A stretch of 64,000 nt of DNA from an uncultured Eubacterium sp. (GTDB taxonomy: Bacteria; Bacillota; Clostridia; Lachnospirales; Lachnospiraceae): contig CAJUTR010000007.1 of NCBI GenBank assembly GCA_910589665.1, positions 29,885-93,884 of the forward strand, written 5' to 3'. The notes beneath the pieces are model-generated. The model did no database searches. It saw only the letters and a program-made list of their open reading frames with translations, and had not been told where the DNA came from. How positions within the stretch are numbered: the stretch's first letter is position 1; each line of letters opens with the position of its first letter. Of this stretch, positions 38,801-46,267 are shown piece by piece. A program made the translations under genes and the position numbers.

Positions 38801-41800
38801 CGCTTCTCTCATAAATGGAGAGTTCCAGCACTGCTTTCTTTGCCCATTTGGTATCTCTCTGGTATACGCGGACCTCGGGCGCATCAAAATCGACGCCCTG
38901 CGCCACGTTGATGGCCTGGCTTCTCACCACATGTCCCGCGCTGTCACTGGCTATTACATAATAAGTCCCTGCCGCGGTCAGTGTGAACTCGCCGCTTAAT
39001 TCTGTTGTCACTGTATCGTTCGGCAGATTGACCGCCGTGATCGTATTGCCATTCGCATTTACCGTATAGGCATAGATATACCCTTTGTTTGTCTCGCTTT
39101 TCTTTTGCACCGTAACGGTCGGGACTTTAAGGTTGACCGTATACGTGCCGGAAGCCGCGGCAGACGTAGTTTTATTGCCCGCATGATCCTCCACGTCTAT
39201 GCTCAGACGATACGTATAGTTATTGCCCGTAATTCCCGTTGTTACTGCTTTATAAGTACCGTCATCCTGCTTTGTCAGCTCGGCTTTCTCTGTCACCTGG
39301 CTGCCGCCGTTTGTCGTCTTCGTCCATGTACCGGTAACATTCTTTACACCGGAGCCGCCTGCATCCGCAGGTGTGACGATAAATGCCACGTTTTCTGTCT
39401 GAACCTTCTCCACTGGCTCCGTAATCTGCGCCGAAGGCTTTGTCCTGTCAATCTTTGTGACCGTGACAGACTTTACTACCGTTTCCCCGCCTGCGGTAAG
39501 GATAAAGGTATAGCCGCCATTCGCCGTCGCCGTATAAGAATTCCCGGAGACTGCCTGCTCCGACCCGGACGGTGTTCTGACCTTCACGACAGCCCCTGCG
39601 GGTTCCTTTGTCGTTATGGTTATTTTCCGCTCTCTCGCCCATGCACTATTGTCCACGGAAAGGACGATGTCCGGCAGCTTACCGGACGCAGCGCCCGAAA
39701 AATTAAAAACGCGGCTGGTAAAGGCCTCTCTACCCGTGGCATTGTAAACAGCCCGCGCATGGAGATACCATGTGCCGGAGGTCTGCCTGTTCGTTACTTT
39801 TGACCCGCTTGTACTGCTGATCCAGCCCGTTGCAGGTATGGCACTTGTCTGAGACCACGCATACTGCAGTATATCCGCATTGGTGGCGGTAATGACTGCC
39901 TGTGCCGTGCCGTTTGTAAGGGACGGGTTCGTGATGGATACGGCAGGAACTTTATTGTCTACATCCACCGTCGTGCTTCCCGTGCCTCCGGATGCCTTGC
40001 CGTTCGTATCACACATATCCTTGATCTTATCTGCGCCGTTTATTTTATTGACTTTCAGGGTAGAAGACGCATTTTCCGGAACCTTCCCCTTAAAGTAGAG
40101 GACATTTGTATCTGCACCGCCCACATAGGTAAAAGTACCCCATGAAGTATCCAGTGTCACACCGGACAGCGTGCTGTTCTGACTGTCCACGATCTCATCA
40201 AAAATAAGCGGAAGATTCACTTCATCGCCCGGCCTGAATGTGCCGACGCCAACCGATGCGACGCTGCATAGCTGCGGCTCTATCTCATCCACCACCTTCA
40301 TGTAATCTGTATATGTTTCCATGTACCATTTGTCTGTGTCCTTTCCTGTCGCAGCAAACCACACATTCACTGTTTCATCCCTGCCAAACTTCAGCCAGTC
40401 CCCGGACACGGCGCCGTCACGCGCAGAGGAGGCAAAATCTGTTATATTCGTTCTTGATGCCGTACCGGGAATCGTTACATCTGCCCCGGATGATGAAGTG
40501 ATGTCAAATCTCGCCGTGTACTTCGCCGCCCCAAACAAAGAATCATTAATATTGATGGGACCGTTATGCTCGTTGGAACTATCCAAATTATTCGGCGCAT
40601 GATTCGCAATCCAAATGTGTTCCCAGGCGTCATCCTTTTCTCGTGCCTTAAATTTCAGCCTGTAGTACATATCTTTTGTCGCCGTCTGTTTCAAGTAAGC
40701 GCGTTCGTTCGCCGTCCCGATGTCAAAGGAGCGCTGGGTATTAAAATTCTTATAGCCATGACTCTGGTTATATCCCCTGTTATTTGTAAAAAACGGCTGA
40801 TGCGCTTTCGTCTTACTTCTGTCCACCACGTATTTGTTATCATCACTCGTGGAGACGCTTCTTGGGTTTTCACCATATACCGTTCTGTTTACCATATAAC
40901 TGCCGTCTTTTGCCAGCGTTCTCTTTGCCTTGGCGGTGCTGCCAAGCTTACCGCCGCCATCGACGCGGTACAGCTCTACCCAGTAGACACGGTCTGCATT
41001 TGTGTATGCCGTGGCAGGTTTACCGGAAAATACAACGTTCGCCCCTTTTTCGGTAATCTCGATGGTTTTTGTTGTTTCGCCCTCCGCAAATGTCAGCGAC
41101 GAAGCTTTGCCAGTGAAATGAGTACCGCTGACGGCAGAGCCATTCTGCGTGCGGTAATATACCGTCTGCCTACCATCCGTTCCATTGATCCTCGTAACGG
41201 TAAATTTATTGTTTCCATTATTCTTTATCGTAAATTCTCCGTATTTTTTTGCATTTATGTCAAATTGAGCCTCTGCGCCGTACCAGACCTGCCCTGCTGC
41301 ATTTTTAGCATAGGCACGGACATGATATACGACGCCGTCCACAATGTTCGTCGCCGTCCCTTTCAGGGAGCCGCCTTTTGTCTTCACCGCCGATGGCGTC
41401 TTTACCTGTCCGTTGCAGACTCCGGTGGTGGGATTCATCATAATGCCCCACACAAAACCTGTCTCTGTGATATTCTCCCCGCCTGTGTAAGTGAGCTTGG
41501 CGGAAAGGCTGAAGCTGTCCTTGCCGGCCACACGCACCGCCGTCGTTCTGCTCAGTTCCAGCGGTTTCGGCAGTACAGTGACTTTCAGCGTCGCTGTCTT
41601 GTCGGAATAGCCAGGCACACTCACCCGGTAGGTAACGGTATAGGTACCTGCCGTTTTCGTGTTGACTGTCGATGTATAAGTTACGGTGCCGACGTGTTTT
41701 TTGATAAACGATAAGTACCATTCCTGATCTACGGTACTGTCTTCTAAAATCGTCGTCACAGTATCCGTCAGGCTGATGAACGGCTCTCTAACTACATCGA

Positions 41801-42866
41801 TCTGCTTGTTCAACGTATCAGAAAGTCCTCCCTCTGGAGACACCGCATAACAATTGAGTGTCGTTTCTCCTATCACCGCATCTTCCGGCAGCGTTATCGG
41901 AACGGAAAAATTACCGTTCCCATCCGCCACTGCGGTATATTCCTCTCCCTGCACTTCCACGCAGACCGTACAGCCCGGATTTGTCTTTCCCGCCACGTTT
42001 CTAGTTTTTCCTACCGCCAGCTGGGGAACGTCAGCGGTCAGTTCCGGCTTTTTAGGGGAAGGCGGAAGTTCACCCACGCCGAGCAGCACATAGCGGCTCC
42101 ACTTCTGTCCGGGTGCTACCTTCCCTGTCCATGACCATGCCATACCGCTGTCGTCATTGTAAGGCACCGTTTTATCCGCAAGATCCGTAAACATATTCCA
42201 ATAGGCTCTAGCAAAATATCCATACCACATCGTCGTTGCCGTAGGCGCTGCCAAATTATATTGATAACTGTTTTGCGGGGCGCCGTCCATCTTCAGGCCA
42301 TTGCTCGTGCCCACAACTTCAGCATTGTCATTGTCATCAATCATGACATCTGCCGATGAGCCAACTTGAAATTCCTGCTCCGTAGAACCTTTATTCTCCA
42401 CCGTATAACGGATACGGACATATCTTCCGTTATAGACTAATTCCATTTGTCTGGAGCCAAAAAGGGAATTTCCCATCGCGACGTTCTTACTGCTGTTCCA
42501 TCTTATCTTATTTCCGTCCACCTTGCTCGCAGTTGTGTAACCCCGATCCCGATAAGTCGTCTGCAGCTCCTTACCATTGTCAATGCCGCGCACATTAAAA
42601 TACGGCTGCGTATTGTCATACCACATATAAGCGCTCCCAGCGCTCTCGGCCGGTTCCGCTGCTCCCGCCTTCGGCGCCGCCGCACGCTCCGCTGCACGTT
42701 CTGTCGTATTTCCCGTCGTGGTTTTCTCCACATGTTCTGCTGCGCTCGCAGCAGTCACTCCCGGCATATTCTGACAGGACGTGGCAAATACACATAAGGC
42801 GAGCAACGCCGCTAAGATGCGCTGGCCTTTCTTTTTTGATTTCATGCGTATGTTTTGTTCCTTCAT
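29805..42866 (-). CDS. Giant multidomain surface protein (about 4,353 residues)
   Basis: One uninterrupted frame encodes a secreted, adhesin-like protein. The ATG at 42866 has GGAGGGGAAAGAC upstream. After a signal peptide (about 1-42) come an unrecognised N-terminal beta domain (about 85-270), Ig-like domains, a Calx-beta-like region, many cadherin-like or Ig-like repeats of the type VxDxxGNxxxxx, and five InlB B-repeat/Listeria-Bacteroides-type units ending in YAKW or similar (DNA near 37.8, 37.4, 35.4, 33.6 and 31.2 kb). The C-terminus has a 12-residue-repeat linker (about 4090-4147), an Fn3-like domain and a Big2-like domain, both Lys-rich. No LPXTG motif or C-terminal membrane anchor is present. 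A large superunit of several hundred residues recurs in the second half. Function is probably adhesion or surface-layer building. It has its own promoter and terminator, so it is a single-gene unit. Confidence 0.9.
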   Translation of the reverse strand: MKEQNIRMKSKKKGQRILAALLALCVFATSCQNMPGVTAASAAEHVEKTTTGNTTERAAERAAAPKAGAAEPAESAGSAYMWYDNTQPYFNVRGIDNGKELQTTYRDRGYTTASKVDGNKIRWNSSKNVAMGNSLFGSRQMELVYNGRYVRIRYTVENKGSTEQEFQVGSSADVMIDDNDNAEVVGTSNGLKMDGAPQNSYQYNLAAPTATTMWYGYFARAYWNMFTDLADKTVPYNDDSGMAWSWTGKVAPGQKWSRYVLLGVGELPPSPKKPELTADVPQLAVGKTRNVAGKTNPGCTVCVEVQGEEYTAVADGNGNFSVPITLPEDAVIGETTLNCYAVSPEGGLSDTLNKQIDVVREPFISLTDTVTTILEDSTVDQEWYLSFIKKHVGTVTYTSTVNTKTAGTYTVTYRVSVPGYSDKTATLKVTVLPKPLELSRTTAVRVAGKDSFSLSAKLTYTGGENITETGFVWGIMMNPTTGVCNGQVKTPSAVKTKGGSLKGTATNIVDGVVYHVRAYAKNAAGQVWYGAEAQFDINAKKYGEFTIKNNGNNKFTVTRINGTDGRQTVYYRTQNGSAVSGTHFTGKASSLTFAEGETTKTIEITEKGANVVFSGKPATAYTNADRVYWVELYRVDGGGKLGSTAKAKRTLAKDGSYMVNRTVYGENPRSVSTSDDNKYVVDRSKTKAHQPFFTNNRGYNQSHGYKNFNTQRSFDIGTANERAYLKQTATKDMYYRLKFKAREKDDAWEHIWIANHAPNNLDSSNEHNGPININDSLFGAAKYTARFDITSSSGADVTIPGTASRTNITDFASSARDGAVSGDWLKFGRDETVNVWFAATGKDTDKWYMETYTDYMKVVDEIEPQLCSVASVGVGTFRPGDEVNLPLIFDEIVDSQNSTLSGVTLDTSWGTFTYVGGADTNVLYFKGKVPENASSTLKVNKINGADKIKDMCDTNGKASGGTGSTTVDVDNKVPAVSITNPSLTNGTAQAVITATNADILQYAWSQTSAIPATGWISSTSGSKVTNRQTSGTWYLHARAVYNATGREAFTSRVFNFSGAASGKLPDIVLSVDNSAWARERKITITTKEPAGAVVKVRTPSGSEQAVSGNSYTATANGGYTFILTAGGETVVKSVTVTKIDRTKPSAQITEPVEKVQTENVAFIVTPADAGGSGVKNVTGTWTKTTNGGSQVTEKAELTKQDDGTYKAVTTGITGNNYTYRLSIDVEDHAGNKTTSAAASGTYTVNLKVPTVTVQKKSETNKGYIYAYTVNANGNTITAVNLPNDTVTTELSGEFTLTAAGTYYVIASDSAGHVVRSQAINVAQGVDFDAPEVRVYQRDTKWAKKAVLELSIYERSGIQSIKMQREGAEATTLALDKLQTEAGSSDVYQYKNIGITANGKYTFMVTDTKGNAAAAEITVKNVDKTAPVLTAKADATPRASGWYTDTAVPLVMTFSDPVPANGEGGTERSGLASVQYKLVSKTDKNTLGTATPSGLKSVPASDLAKGTYTVSLTQMGTWYLYVKATDQVGNEYKGYCNVTGTANTLEIKKDQFKGSLASLSGPGTAKKETEGLPMTIKVYYGPSGGKMTADGQGAPIASLAANDGSSTKQATVSYTTKQVGVNRLYIQPASWDKSFHWTYYVYRVRFDSQGGSAVPSYLVWTKQDKNSTSTTVDCKVAEPVVPTRKGYTFHGWYTDAACTDSKKFDFVNQTQLRNDMTLYAKWTQDVYQVEYDLKMPDYDIHFLRDMSNTDCKPADPRRYAHKHYKETPYTAPADKTEYRYGDNMKLPVPTLETIRGTFDYEANGETKTETYNVSMTGFTFDGWYDNEQYTGRKYTTIEAEATGNKKYYAQWKDTQAPQYGSTWYSGSSGGYGSWYGAGTSSVGPSFTDNIAVEKTSMEVQIDDGEWKAVASTNHGSTPSYLYGNYYIGWVNIGKSYMSEGEHTYRVRAADKAGNLYESSLYTIWIDRGKPAVTGDLTYSVEPTARYKANSNGQFYDTQVDDSKRILFFNQAPTISISGKDEPLDENGISSGLWKVTYTLTELDMETGKEKPSTEKPRYTNPQSKSVSFANYSTTEGVRSGTVSFKLPENWRGTITDIRLYDRANNYIKIPDIGEVVVDTLPPVIQNEKIYFFGNSSEHIAQPEDKWYTREELTGKGITRFGAYPDHDGRDAEGNSITGAPIMRSRWLVNGKPSGGVGNLFWNYGTDLGLVDSPTISSLTGVNEITLEVTDFAGNTATASTTIKIGGGQEMTPEAARDYPADAITQLAKNAEYKITVDKMTYTVNSGVAGRIPFVLTHDIAGAIPSGSDIDLCGKTIVIRKKGISGHSEDSEAQMLDIKARPAALNMEDDTVLSVDFELLEKAEDAQINLKIADSTYAYEYSTDGGTTWKQVPADKVIKNLPSGDIPLRAEAKANTTEAANDGWPHGKQSKKYINPGSGKIFVQYDLNATDPSAIGQPGRVEGLNYKSTLSKPVDPTRTDYQFMGWYTKSNPYQPGGGTEAQWRFTGAANANTVGEIIGTNRADYEGRIVDNSIGATLYAGWRETTKPTLNVALETDTSADGSGVMESAESGKWYPNLRIKMTYSDNVGVTGLYYTTFSSTNPTWYPLSLNDAETSDHKVFTLPYTNLSEGSKTIRFKAVDAAGNETEEKISYKLDKTLPVLGEESYNSGCKNIWHWAIRKSNLNITIPVTETNLKQVEYTLMPFTSAAAGKELTEEVSDEAVAAGNTDVKTASVSGGKATITLPSDFKGAIKVKAVDLAGNCSEEKQIGVKVPGIKGLFVENNAPEIAVNANGASLSSGYYDTAPELSVDVTDLTGGKDKNAGIASITWRIGSGTKNTVKADFDAKPTRNYTFTLNELAGKTGVFNVTFTATDQAGNSKTKSVTVKIKSKAETPVLTVDYMNEKLTGLAANAEYDVRGETFTADGSGCIRMAGDWFGTDNFQISRKAYREDLLDSDCAVCKIAARPEAPDVRVAKDETIRGKADAQLNGVTQYMEYSADGGRTWTGVHESDLKELTGDAGILDVPTGILTVRVKATASVPHGFETEVRPNAGRTLTVTFHPMGGSNVSAIMDRSWHDTVKRPADPIKAGHDFMGWYKDAKGEEPWHFEGDAGTKDRLEDDITLYAKWRDTVTPSLSAALETGVDGVMEDVTGRDQYYPNLQVKLTYSDNVDVTKLYVSRDGGAYALAGSIGGTDGSADISKEVPQGKTADGYVQYHFIYDDIAEGSHTYTFKAEDADGNMMETEALTAKLDTTAPAMGEASFESGYKNLWDWIVRNESLQIIVPINEIDSGVEEVVYTLIPAADVTDATVITGTATVEEVSDHGVDYQAKIYVASDFKGSVRVEAKDKAGNEADVKTIGTDDEDVKGVIVENKAPMITVHADRDIAVTGAAVSAAAADVLGMTVSEEYYETAPELMVNVTDEENDILNGLITGGIASLSYQIGEGEPTLVGTQDEYKNERKTKVDFTIPSAKILEGETDITITAVDHAGNQSTKKLTIKVKTPLDVPRAKIGYVEETLTGLEGDTSYWISVDGEDDSRKMMTTDADGKIMLEEDWIGKTLTIVQISSMESRSNSPEQSITIPLRPDAPILGTEDESHPMWRDGTITGFAADQEYEIAEDSFIIQWRDAVVTDGKITGLYGTGCLPDDALDSFGKYCVRVKAADHPDGTGNFTGHPARVTVGSGLPVRFDMPDADIDYRETSLKERVPGGLVPNAEYKIVYTEDGNTMTSTFMTDDAGYGYIEDVWMGQECQIIRSGYGMSSIDSEAQRLTIPPRPAAPAPVGKEVSGIDREDGMLTGLKADTAYEISTDGGGIWTEKIANEKGEITGLAAADYIVRESATDTKFASQPCEPVKVNGCYEVTLHGNGGSAGTELTDYTEGTGAVLPADWTRDRYLFVGWYDNEAFDGEAVTNISAAETGAKEYWAKWQCEKPASEIDYRETSLTGLAADTKYKLEYEKDGETVSEIITVNQEGNVPIKEEWMGRDCCIICLGNGLSEEDSEAQNLTIPPRPEAPAPKAEDVSGEGREDGKLTGLKADTLYEISTDDGKTWTEKTADANGEITGLAAADYIVREPATDTNFASQPCEPVNVKKYNAATPTPAASADPAETPVPDASANPAETPVPDASADPILTPAPDASGKPIVTPTETQKAFDKEKSKLELHSNLKAIQTGTKLKVSWGRVTGANGYSVYAQYCGKDFSAKSLNRVKNGRITNITIKKINGKKLDTTNNFKMYVVAWKWENGKRASLAKTLIIHTAGKDSVKYTNVKKIQVKKVSYVMKRGSTATLRPKAVLYDKRKKQLTLAHCKEFRYLSSNKKVATVTAGGKVKAKGTGECAIYVFAKNGCKRRIKIKVKK
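30485..30570 (-). repeat. 36-bp tandem repeats in the linker of the giant protein
   Basis: Units of 36 bases start at 30485, 30521 and 30557 (the last is partial). They encode a 12-residue Pro/Ala/Asp/Thr unit such as ETPVPDASANPA. The first two copies differ by one or two bases, indicating recent expansion. Confidence 0.85.
30601..31550 (-). repeat. Near-identical duplicated module in the giant gene
   Basis: About 240 bases from 30601 and a second copy from about 31309 are nearly identical. Both encode a module containing LTGLKAD, YEISTD, GEITGLAAADYIVRE and FASQPCEPV. The copies flank one InlB-type repeat. Confidence 0.85.
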
Positions 42867-42918
42867 GTCTTTCCCCTCCATCCTAAAACAGATTAAAACA
42901 GGTTCCTTCTATGGCAAG

Positions 42919-42947
42919 TTTATACCAAAATAATTTCTGTTTTTCAA
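42919..42947 (-). promoter_or_regulatory. Sigma-A-type promoter of the giant gene
   Basis: TTGAAA (42942-42947) and TATAAA (42919-42924) are spaced by 17 bases on the minus strand, giving a leader of about 45 bases. Confidence 0.75.
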
Positions 42948-43027
42948 GCGATCTAGTACGGATTGCAATTTTCAAGGTACAATTTGCTACATTGGCACAT
43001 TTTTCATATTTTCATATTTTGTGATAC

Positions 43028-43071
43028 AAAAAAAGCACCCCGGCTGCCGTCTGGCAGCCGGGGTGCTTTTT
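43028..43071 (-). terminator. Strong terminator after the spore-protein gene
   Basis: A perfect 15-bp GC-rich stem (43034-43048 with 43053-43067) has a 4-base loop and T-runs on both sides, longer on the minus strand. It may work in both directions. Confidence 0.93.
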
Positions 43072-43153
43072 GTCGCAGGTATTTTTGCGCGTGGTGGTAG
43101 TGGAAGTACGTGAGTTCACGTAATTCCACCATTCTGTCGGGTTGACAGATCAA

Positions 43154-43351
43154 CTAGCGCATAGACTCTTCCTGCTTTTTAATCATCTGACGAACCATCT
43201 CGCCGCCTACGCTGCCGGCTTCTCTGGATGTGAGGTCACCGTTGTAACCCTCCTTCAGGTTTACGCCGATCTCAGATGCAACTTCCATCTTGAATTTGTT
43301 CATAGCGTCTTTGGCCTGTGGTACTTCCATTCTGTTGCTAGATTTGCTCAT
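43154..43351 (-). CDS. Alpha/beta-type small acid-soluble spore protein
   Basis: The 65-residue product matches the alpha/beta SASP family: the segments FKMEVASEIGVNL, YNGDLTSREAGSVGG and MVRQMI are the conserved DNA-binding and GPR-protease-recognition blocks. These proteins coat and protect DNA in the forespore and are degraded on germination. A GTG one codon upstream (43354) could also serve; the ATG at 43351 has better spacing to GGAGG. It is expected to be under forespore sigma-G control, but I could not place a convincing sigma-G promoter. Confidence 0.95.
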   Translation of the reverse strand: MSKSSNRMEVPQAKDAMNKFKMEVASEIGVNLKEGYNGDLTSREAGSVGGEMVRQMIKKQEESMR

Positions 43352-43389
43352 CACATTTCACCTCCGTGTTTTTAGTATTTATCTTGAGA

Positions 43390-43423
43390 GATAACGGAAT
43401 GTCCCCTGAAACATTCCGTTATC
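43390..43423 (-). other. Stem-loop upstream of the spore-protein gene
   Basis: A perfect 13-bp stem (43390-43402 with 43411-43423) and an 8-base loop lie between recU and the spore-protein gene. There is no T-tract on either strand, so it is not a typical terminator; it could be a leader structure or a recU 3' end structure. Confidence 0.55.
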
Positions 43424-43503
43424 CGAAACATTTCAAATCGAAGCCACTCGGTTATCTGATACTATTGTACCCACGAAGTTTTTTTTCATTCTGGTAGTTT
43501 TTG

Positions 43504-44043
43504 TTATTGTGACTGCCGCTGTTCCATGTCCATGGATACTTGTTCCAGGTAGTGCACGAATGTTCCGGAATACGTTGAAATTTCAAAAGCGGGGTCGAGT
43601 TCGGAAAAGGAGAAGCTCTTCTTTCCGCCGGATTCCATGCGCGTCCAGAATTGTTTTAATTTTTTATATGGCAGGTATACGTAGCAATCCCTGCCAGCAA
43701 AATAAATCAATAGAAAGGCGATGCCTTCCTGCTGTTCAAATTCCGTCATGAACTTCATCTGATGCTCATGTATGTTCGCCAGCGGGAATCGGTCGCCGAC
43801 ACATTCTTTGGCGTCAAAGCAGACAGGGATTCCCTGGATCACGCCGATGTAATCGACCGTACTTTTCTGTTCAAAATAGGCGAGCGTGATATGTCTCGTA
43901 TTTTGATCAATGCGGATCGGTTTGATCGGAGTCGGCACTTTTTGTATGAGAGCCAGGCTTTGTGACCGATATTTTTCGTTTGTGAGGTTGATGAGTTCTT
44001 CTAAAAAGGAGCCGCGTAAACCTCTGGAATTCCAGGTCGCCAT
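43504..44043 (-). CDS. recU: Holliday junction resolvase RecU
   Basis: The 179-residue product resolves Holliday junctions in Gram-positive recombination and chromosome segregation. The family pattern is visible: RGLRGSFLEELINLTNEKY at the N-terminus, the catalytic KSTVDYIG block and CFDAKEC with the nuclease Asp/Glu-x-Lys residues, then HEHQMKFM. Its start codon overlaps the yebC stop (TAATG), so the two are translationally coupled. In Bacilli recU is usually linked to a penicillin-binding protein gene, so the yebC partner is a different arrangement. Confidence 0.92.
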   Translation of the reverse strand: MATWNSRGLRGSFLEELINLTNEKYRSQSLALIQKVPTPIKPIRIDQNTRHITLAYFEQKSTVDYIGVIQGIPVCFDAKECVGDRFPLANIHEHQMKFMTEFEQQEGIAFLLIYFAGRDCYVYLPYKKLKQFWTRMESGGKKSFSFSELDPAFEISTYSGTFVHYLEQVSMDMEQRQSQ

Positions 44044-44771
44044 TACTCATCCACGTTGTGGTATACCGCCTGGACATCATCGTCCTCGTCGAGCAGGTCC
44101 AAAATGCGGTTGAACATTTTTATATCATTCTCATCAGTGAGTTCCACGTAGGTCTGCGGGATCATCGTTACTTCCGCCTGCGCCATCGGAACGCCTTCTT
44201 TTTCTAATGCCTCGCGGACCTGGCTGAAATCTTCCGGAGTAGTAAGAATTTCATAGCTGTCTTCTTCCTCGGAGAAATCTTCCGCGCCGGCGTCTAAGGC
44301 AAGCATCATGAATTCGTCCGCGTCGGTTTCATATTCTTCCTTATCCACGATGATCTGACCTTTCGTGTCAAACATATAAGAGACACAACCCGTCGTACCG
44401 ACATTGCCGTTTCCTTTTGTAAACGCATTCCTTACATTAGAAGCCGTACGGTTTTTGTTGTCGGTCAGCGCTTCTACGATGATCGCCGTCCCGTTCGGAC
44501 CGTATCCTTCATATGTAATGCTCACATAATTTACGGCATCGACATTTCCCGCCGCTTTCTTGATACCGCGGTCGATCGTATCGTTTGGCATGTTATTTGC
44601 TTTTGCCTTTGCGATCACATCGCGCAGCTTACTGTTATTGTCCGGATCGGGGCCGCCTTCTTTGACCGCCACGGCAATCTCACGCCCGATCACGGTAAAT
44701 ATTTTACCCTTTTTTGCATCATTTTTTTCTTTTTTGTGCTTGATATTCGCAAATTTTGAATGTCCAGACAT
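44043..44771 (-). CDS. yebC: YebC/PmpR-family protein
   Basis: The 242-residue product begins MSGHSKFANIKHKKEKNDAKKG, the family hallmark, and contains GYGPNGTAIIVE and TASNVRNAFTKGNGN. Members were first called transcriptional regulators; more recent work links some of them to relief of ribosome stalling. It is full length, with AGAGGGAAAG before the ATG. It overlaps recU by one base and follows argR by 136 bases. Confidence 0.96.
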   Translation of the reverse strand: MSGHSKFANIKHKKEKNDAKKGKIFTVIGREIAVAVKEGGPDPDNNSKLRDVIAKAKANNMPNDTIDRGIKKAAGNVDAVNYVSITYEGYGPNGTAIIVEALTDNKNRTASNVRNAFTKGNGNVGTTGCVSYMFDTKGQIIVDKEEYETDADEFMMLALDAGAEDFSEEEDSYEILTTPEDFSQVREALEKEGVPMAQAEVTMIPQTYVELTDENDIKMFNRILDLLDEDDDVQAVYHNVDE

Positions 44772-44855
44772 ATCTTTCCCTCTTTTCTGCCAAGCGTTTT
44801 CCCGCTTCTGCTTTTTATGTAAAGCTTTCCATAGCTTTCAAGTTTGTAGAAACAA

Positions 44856-44883
44856 CCATAATACGGCTTTGGCTAAATTATGG
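44856..44883 (-). terminator. Weak terminator-like hairpin between argR and yebC
   Basis: A 7-bp stem (44856-44862 with 44877-44883) is followed on the minus strand by TTGTTTCT. The stem is AT-rich, so it may only partly terminate the argR operon. Confidence 0.35.
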
Positions 44884-44907
44884 CTTTCTGTGGCTGTCCC
44901 CGCGCAT

Positions 44908-45378
44908 CTAATCACAGATCTGTATGATACACTGTCTCAGTTCTGCCATCACATGCGTCACCATTTCCTCCGTTTTGACCGCGCACATGATCGTATCATC
45001 CCCAGCGATCGAACCGACGATTCCCTCGAGTTTCATCGCATCAATGGCGGCCGCCGCTGCCATTGCCATTCCGCTCTGGGTCCGGATCACGAGCAGGTTT
45101 CCCGCCTGCTCCATTGATACGACTCCGTCCTGGAGTACGCTGGCGTACTGCCGGCCAAAACCGGCGCTTGTGCCGGAGCCGCGCGCCGCCGTCATATAGC
45201 GCTGCTTCGCGCGGATCCCCGGAACTTTTACGAGCGACATTTCCCGTATATCGCGGGAGACCGTTGCCTGCGTCACCGAGTAACCCGCCTCATTTAAGTA
45301 TCTCGCCAGATCTTCCTGCGTCTCCACTTCATATTGATTTATGATCTCAATAATCTTTTCCTGTCTCTTCTTTTTCAT
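44908..45378 (-). CDS. argR: Arginine repressor ArgR
   Basis: The 156-residue product has the N-terminal winged helix (VETQEDLARYLNEAGYSVTQATVSRDIREM) with the recognition helix around QATVSRD, and a C-terminal oligomerisation/arginine-binding domain with GIVGSIAGDDTIM. It would control arginine synthesis and catabolism. It starts 5 bases after nadK. In many Clostridia recN follows argR; here yebC does. Confidence 0.96.
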   Translation of the reverse strand: MKKKRQEKIIEIINQYEVETQEDLARYLNEAGYSVTQATVSRDIREMSLVKVPGIRAKQRYMTAARGSGTSAGFGRQYASVLQDGVVSMEQAGNLLVIRTQSGMAMAAAAAIDAMKLEGIVGSIAGDDTIMCAVKTEEMVTHVMAELRQCIIQICD

Positions 45379-45383
45379 CTCTC

Positions 45384-46223
45384 CTAAAAGCGATTCAGCT
45401 TGCTCCTCATTTTTTCATAGAATCCCACATCTGGCAGCGAAACGACGTCAAATGACTCCTCCGCTTTTCGGATATGTATTTCATCCCCGGTCTCCGCCTG
45501 CCAAAGCACATCGCCATCAAACCGGACCGATGCCTCGTCCGGCGAACTCCCTCTCGTCTTCTCAACCCGAATCCGGATGCAGTCGTCAGAAGAAACCACG
45601 AGGCTGCGTTTATTCAGTGAATGCGGGCAAATGGGGGTGATAACAAACGCCTCCATGTTCGGTGACAGAACCGGCCCGCCAGCTGAAAGGTTATACGCCG
45701 TAGAACCAGTCGGGGTGGCCACGATCACGCCATCTGCGACGTACGTATCCAAAAGTTCGTCATTGACCCATACGCTCGTCGTTATCATCTTCCCCAGATT
45801 CTTTTTACCGACAATAATTTCATTTACGGTAAGACTCCTCTCGCCAGAAGCCTGCATCACCCCTTCCAAAACCATACGCCGTTCAAAGCGGCACTTCCCA
45901 GCCAGTACGTCGTCCAGCGCTTCGTACACCCGGGGCGGCTCCACTTCGGTCAGAAATCCAAGCGTCCCTAGATTCACGCCGAGGATCGGGATCCCCTTTC
46001 CCGCCATCTTCTTAGCGGCTCGGATGACCGTACCGTCCCCGCCTAATACGATCGCTAGATCCGTACCATCAGAAACACTCCCGGCTCTTTCCTGACAGAT
46101 CTGTTCCCTATGACTCATTATTGTAACACAAATATTACATTTTTCCAAATATGTTTTTATCTCATTCGCCACGGCATACTCCGCATCTTTTTCCTCATTC
46201 ACGATCAGGCAAATCCGCTCCAT
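45384..46223 (-). CDS. nadK: NAD kinase
   Basis: The 279-residue product phosphorylates NAD to NADP. The ATP-binding GGDGT motif (VLGGDGTVIRAAK), the LGTLGFLTEV segment, the NEIIVG block and VATPTGSTAYNLSAGGP are all present. The ATG at 46223 is preferred over a GTG at 46229 because it is better spaced from AAAGG. It sits 44 bases after the dxs-tlyA gene and just before argR. Confidence 0.96.
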   Translation of the reverse strand: MERICLIVNEEKDAEYAVANEIKTYLEKCNICVTIMSHREQICQERAGSVSDGTDLAIVLGGDGTVIRAAKKMAGKGIPILGVNLGTLGFLTEVEPPRVYEALDDVLAGKCRFERRMVLEGVMQASGERSLTVNEIIVGKKNLGKMITTSVWVNDELLDTYVADGVIVATPTGSTAYNLSAGGPVLSPNMEAFVITPICPHSLNKRSLVVSSDDCIRIRVEKTRGSSPDEASVRFDGDVLWQAETGDEIHIRKAEESFDVVSLPDVGFYEKMRSKLNRF

Positions 46224-46267
46224 GTTCACAAACCTTTCTATAAATTAAGATGTTGCGGACAAAGGGG

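Noticed and set aside
40566..41714. 382-codon plus-strand frame inside the giant gene
   Set aside because: It mirrors the codon structure of the opposite strand and shows a Cys/Arg/Phe-rich composition typical of antisense frames.
42740..42866. Lipobox (ATSC) at the N-terminus of the giant protein
   Set aside because: The residue three positions before the Cys is Ala rather than Leu/Val/Ile, and a later Ala-x-Ala-type signal-peptidase site fits as well, so lipidation is not claimed.
43355..43500. Sigma-G promoter of the spore-protein gene
   Set aside because: Only partial matches with wrong spacing were found, so no site is annotated although sigma-G control is expected from the family.
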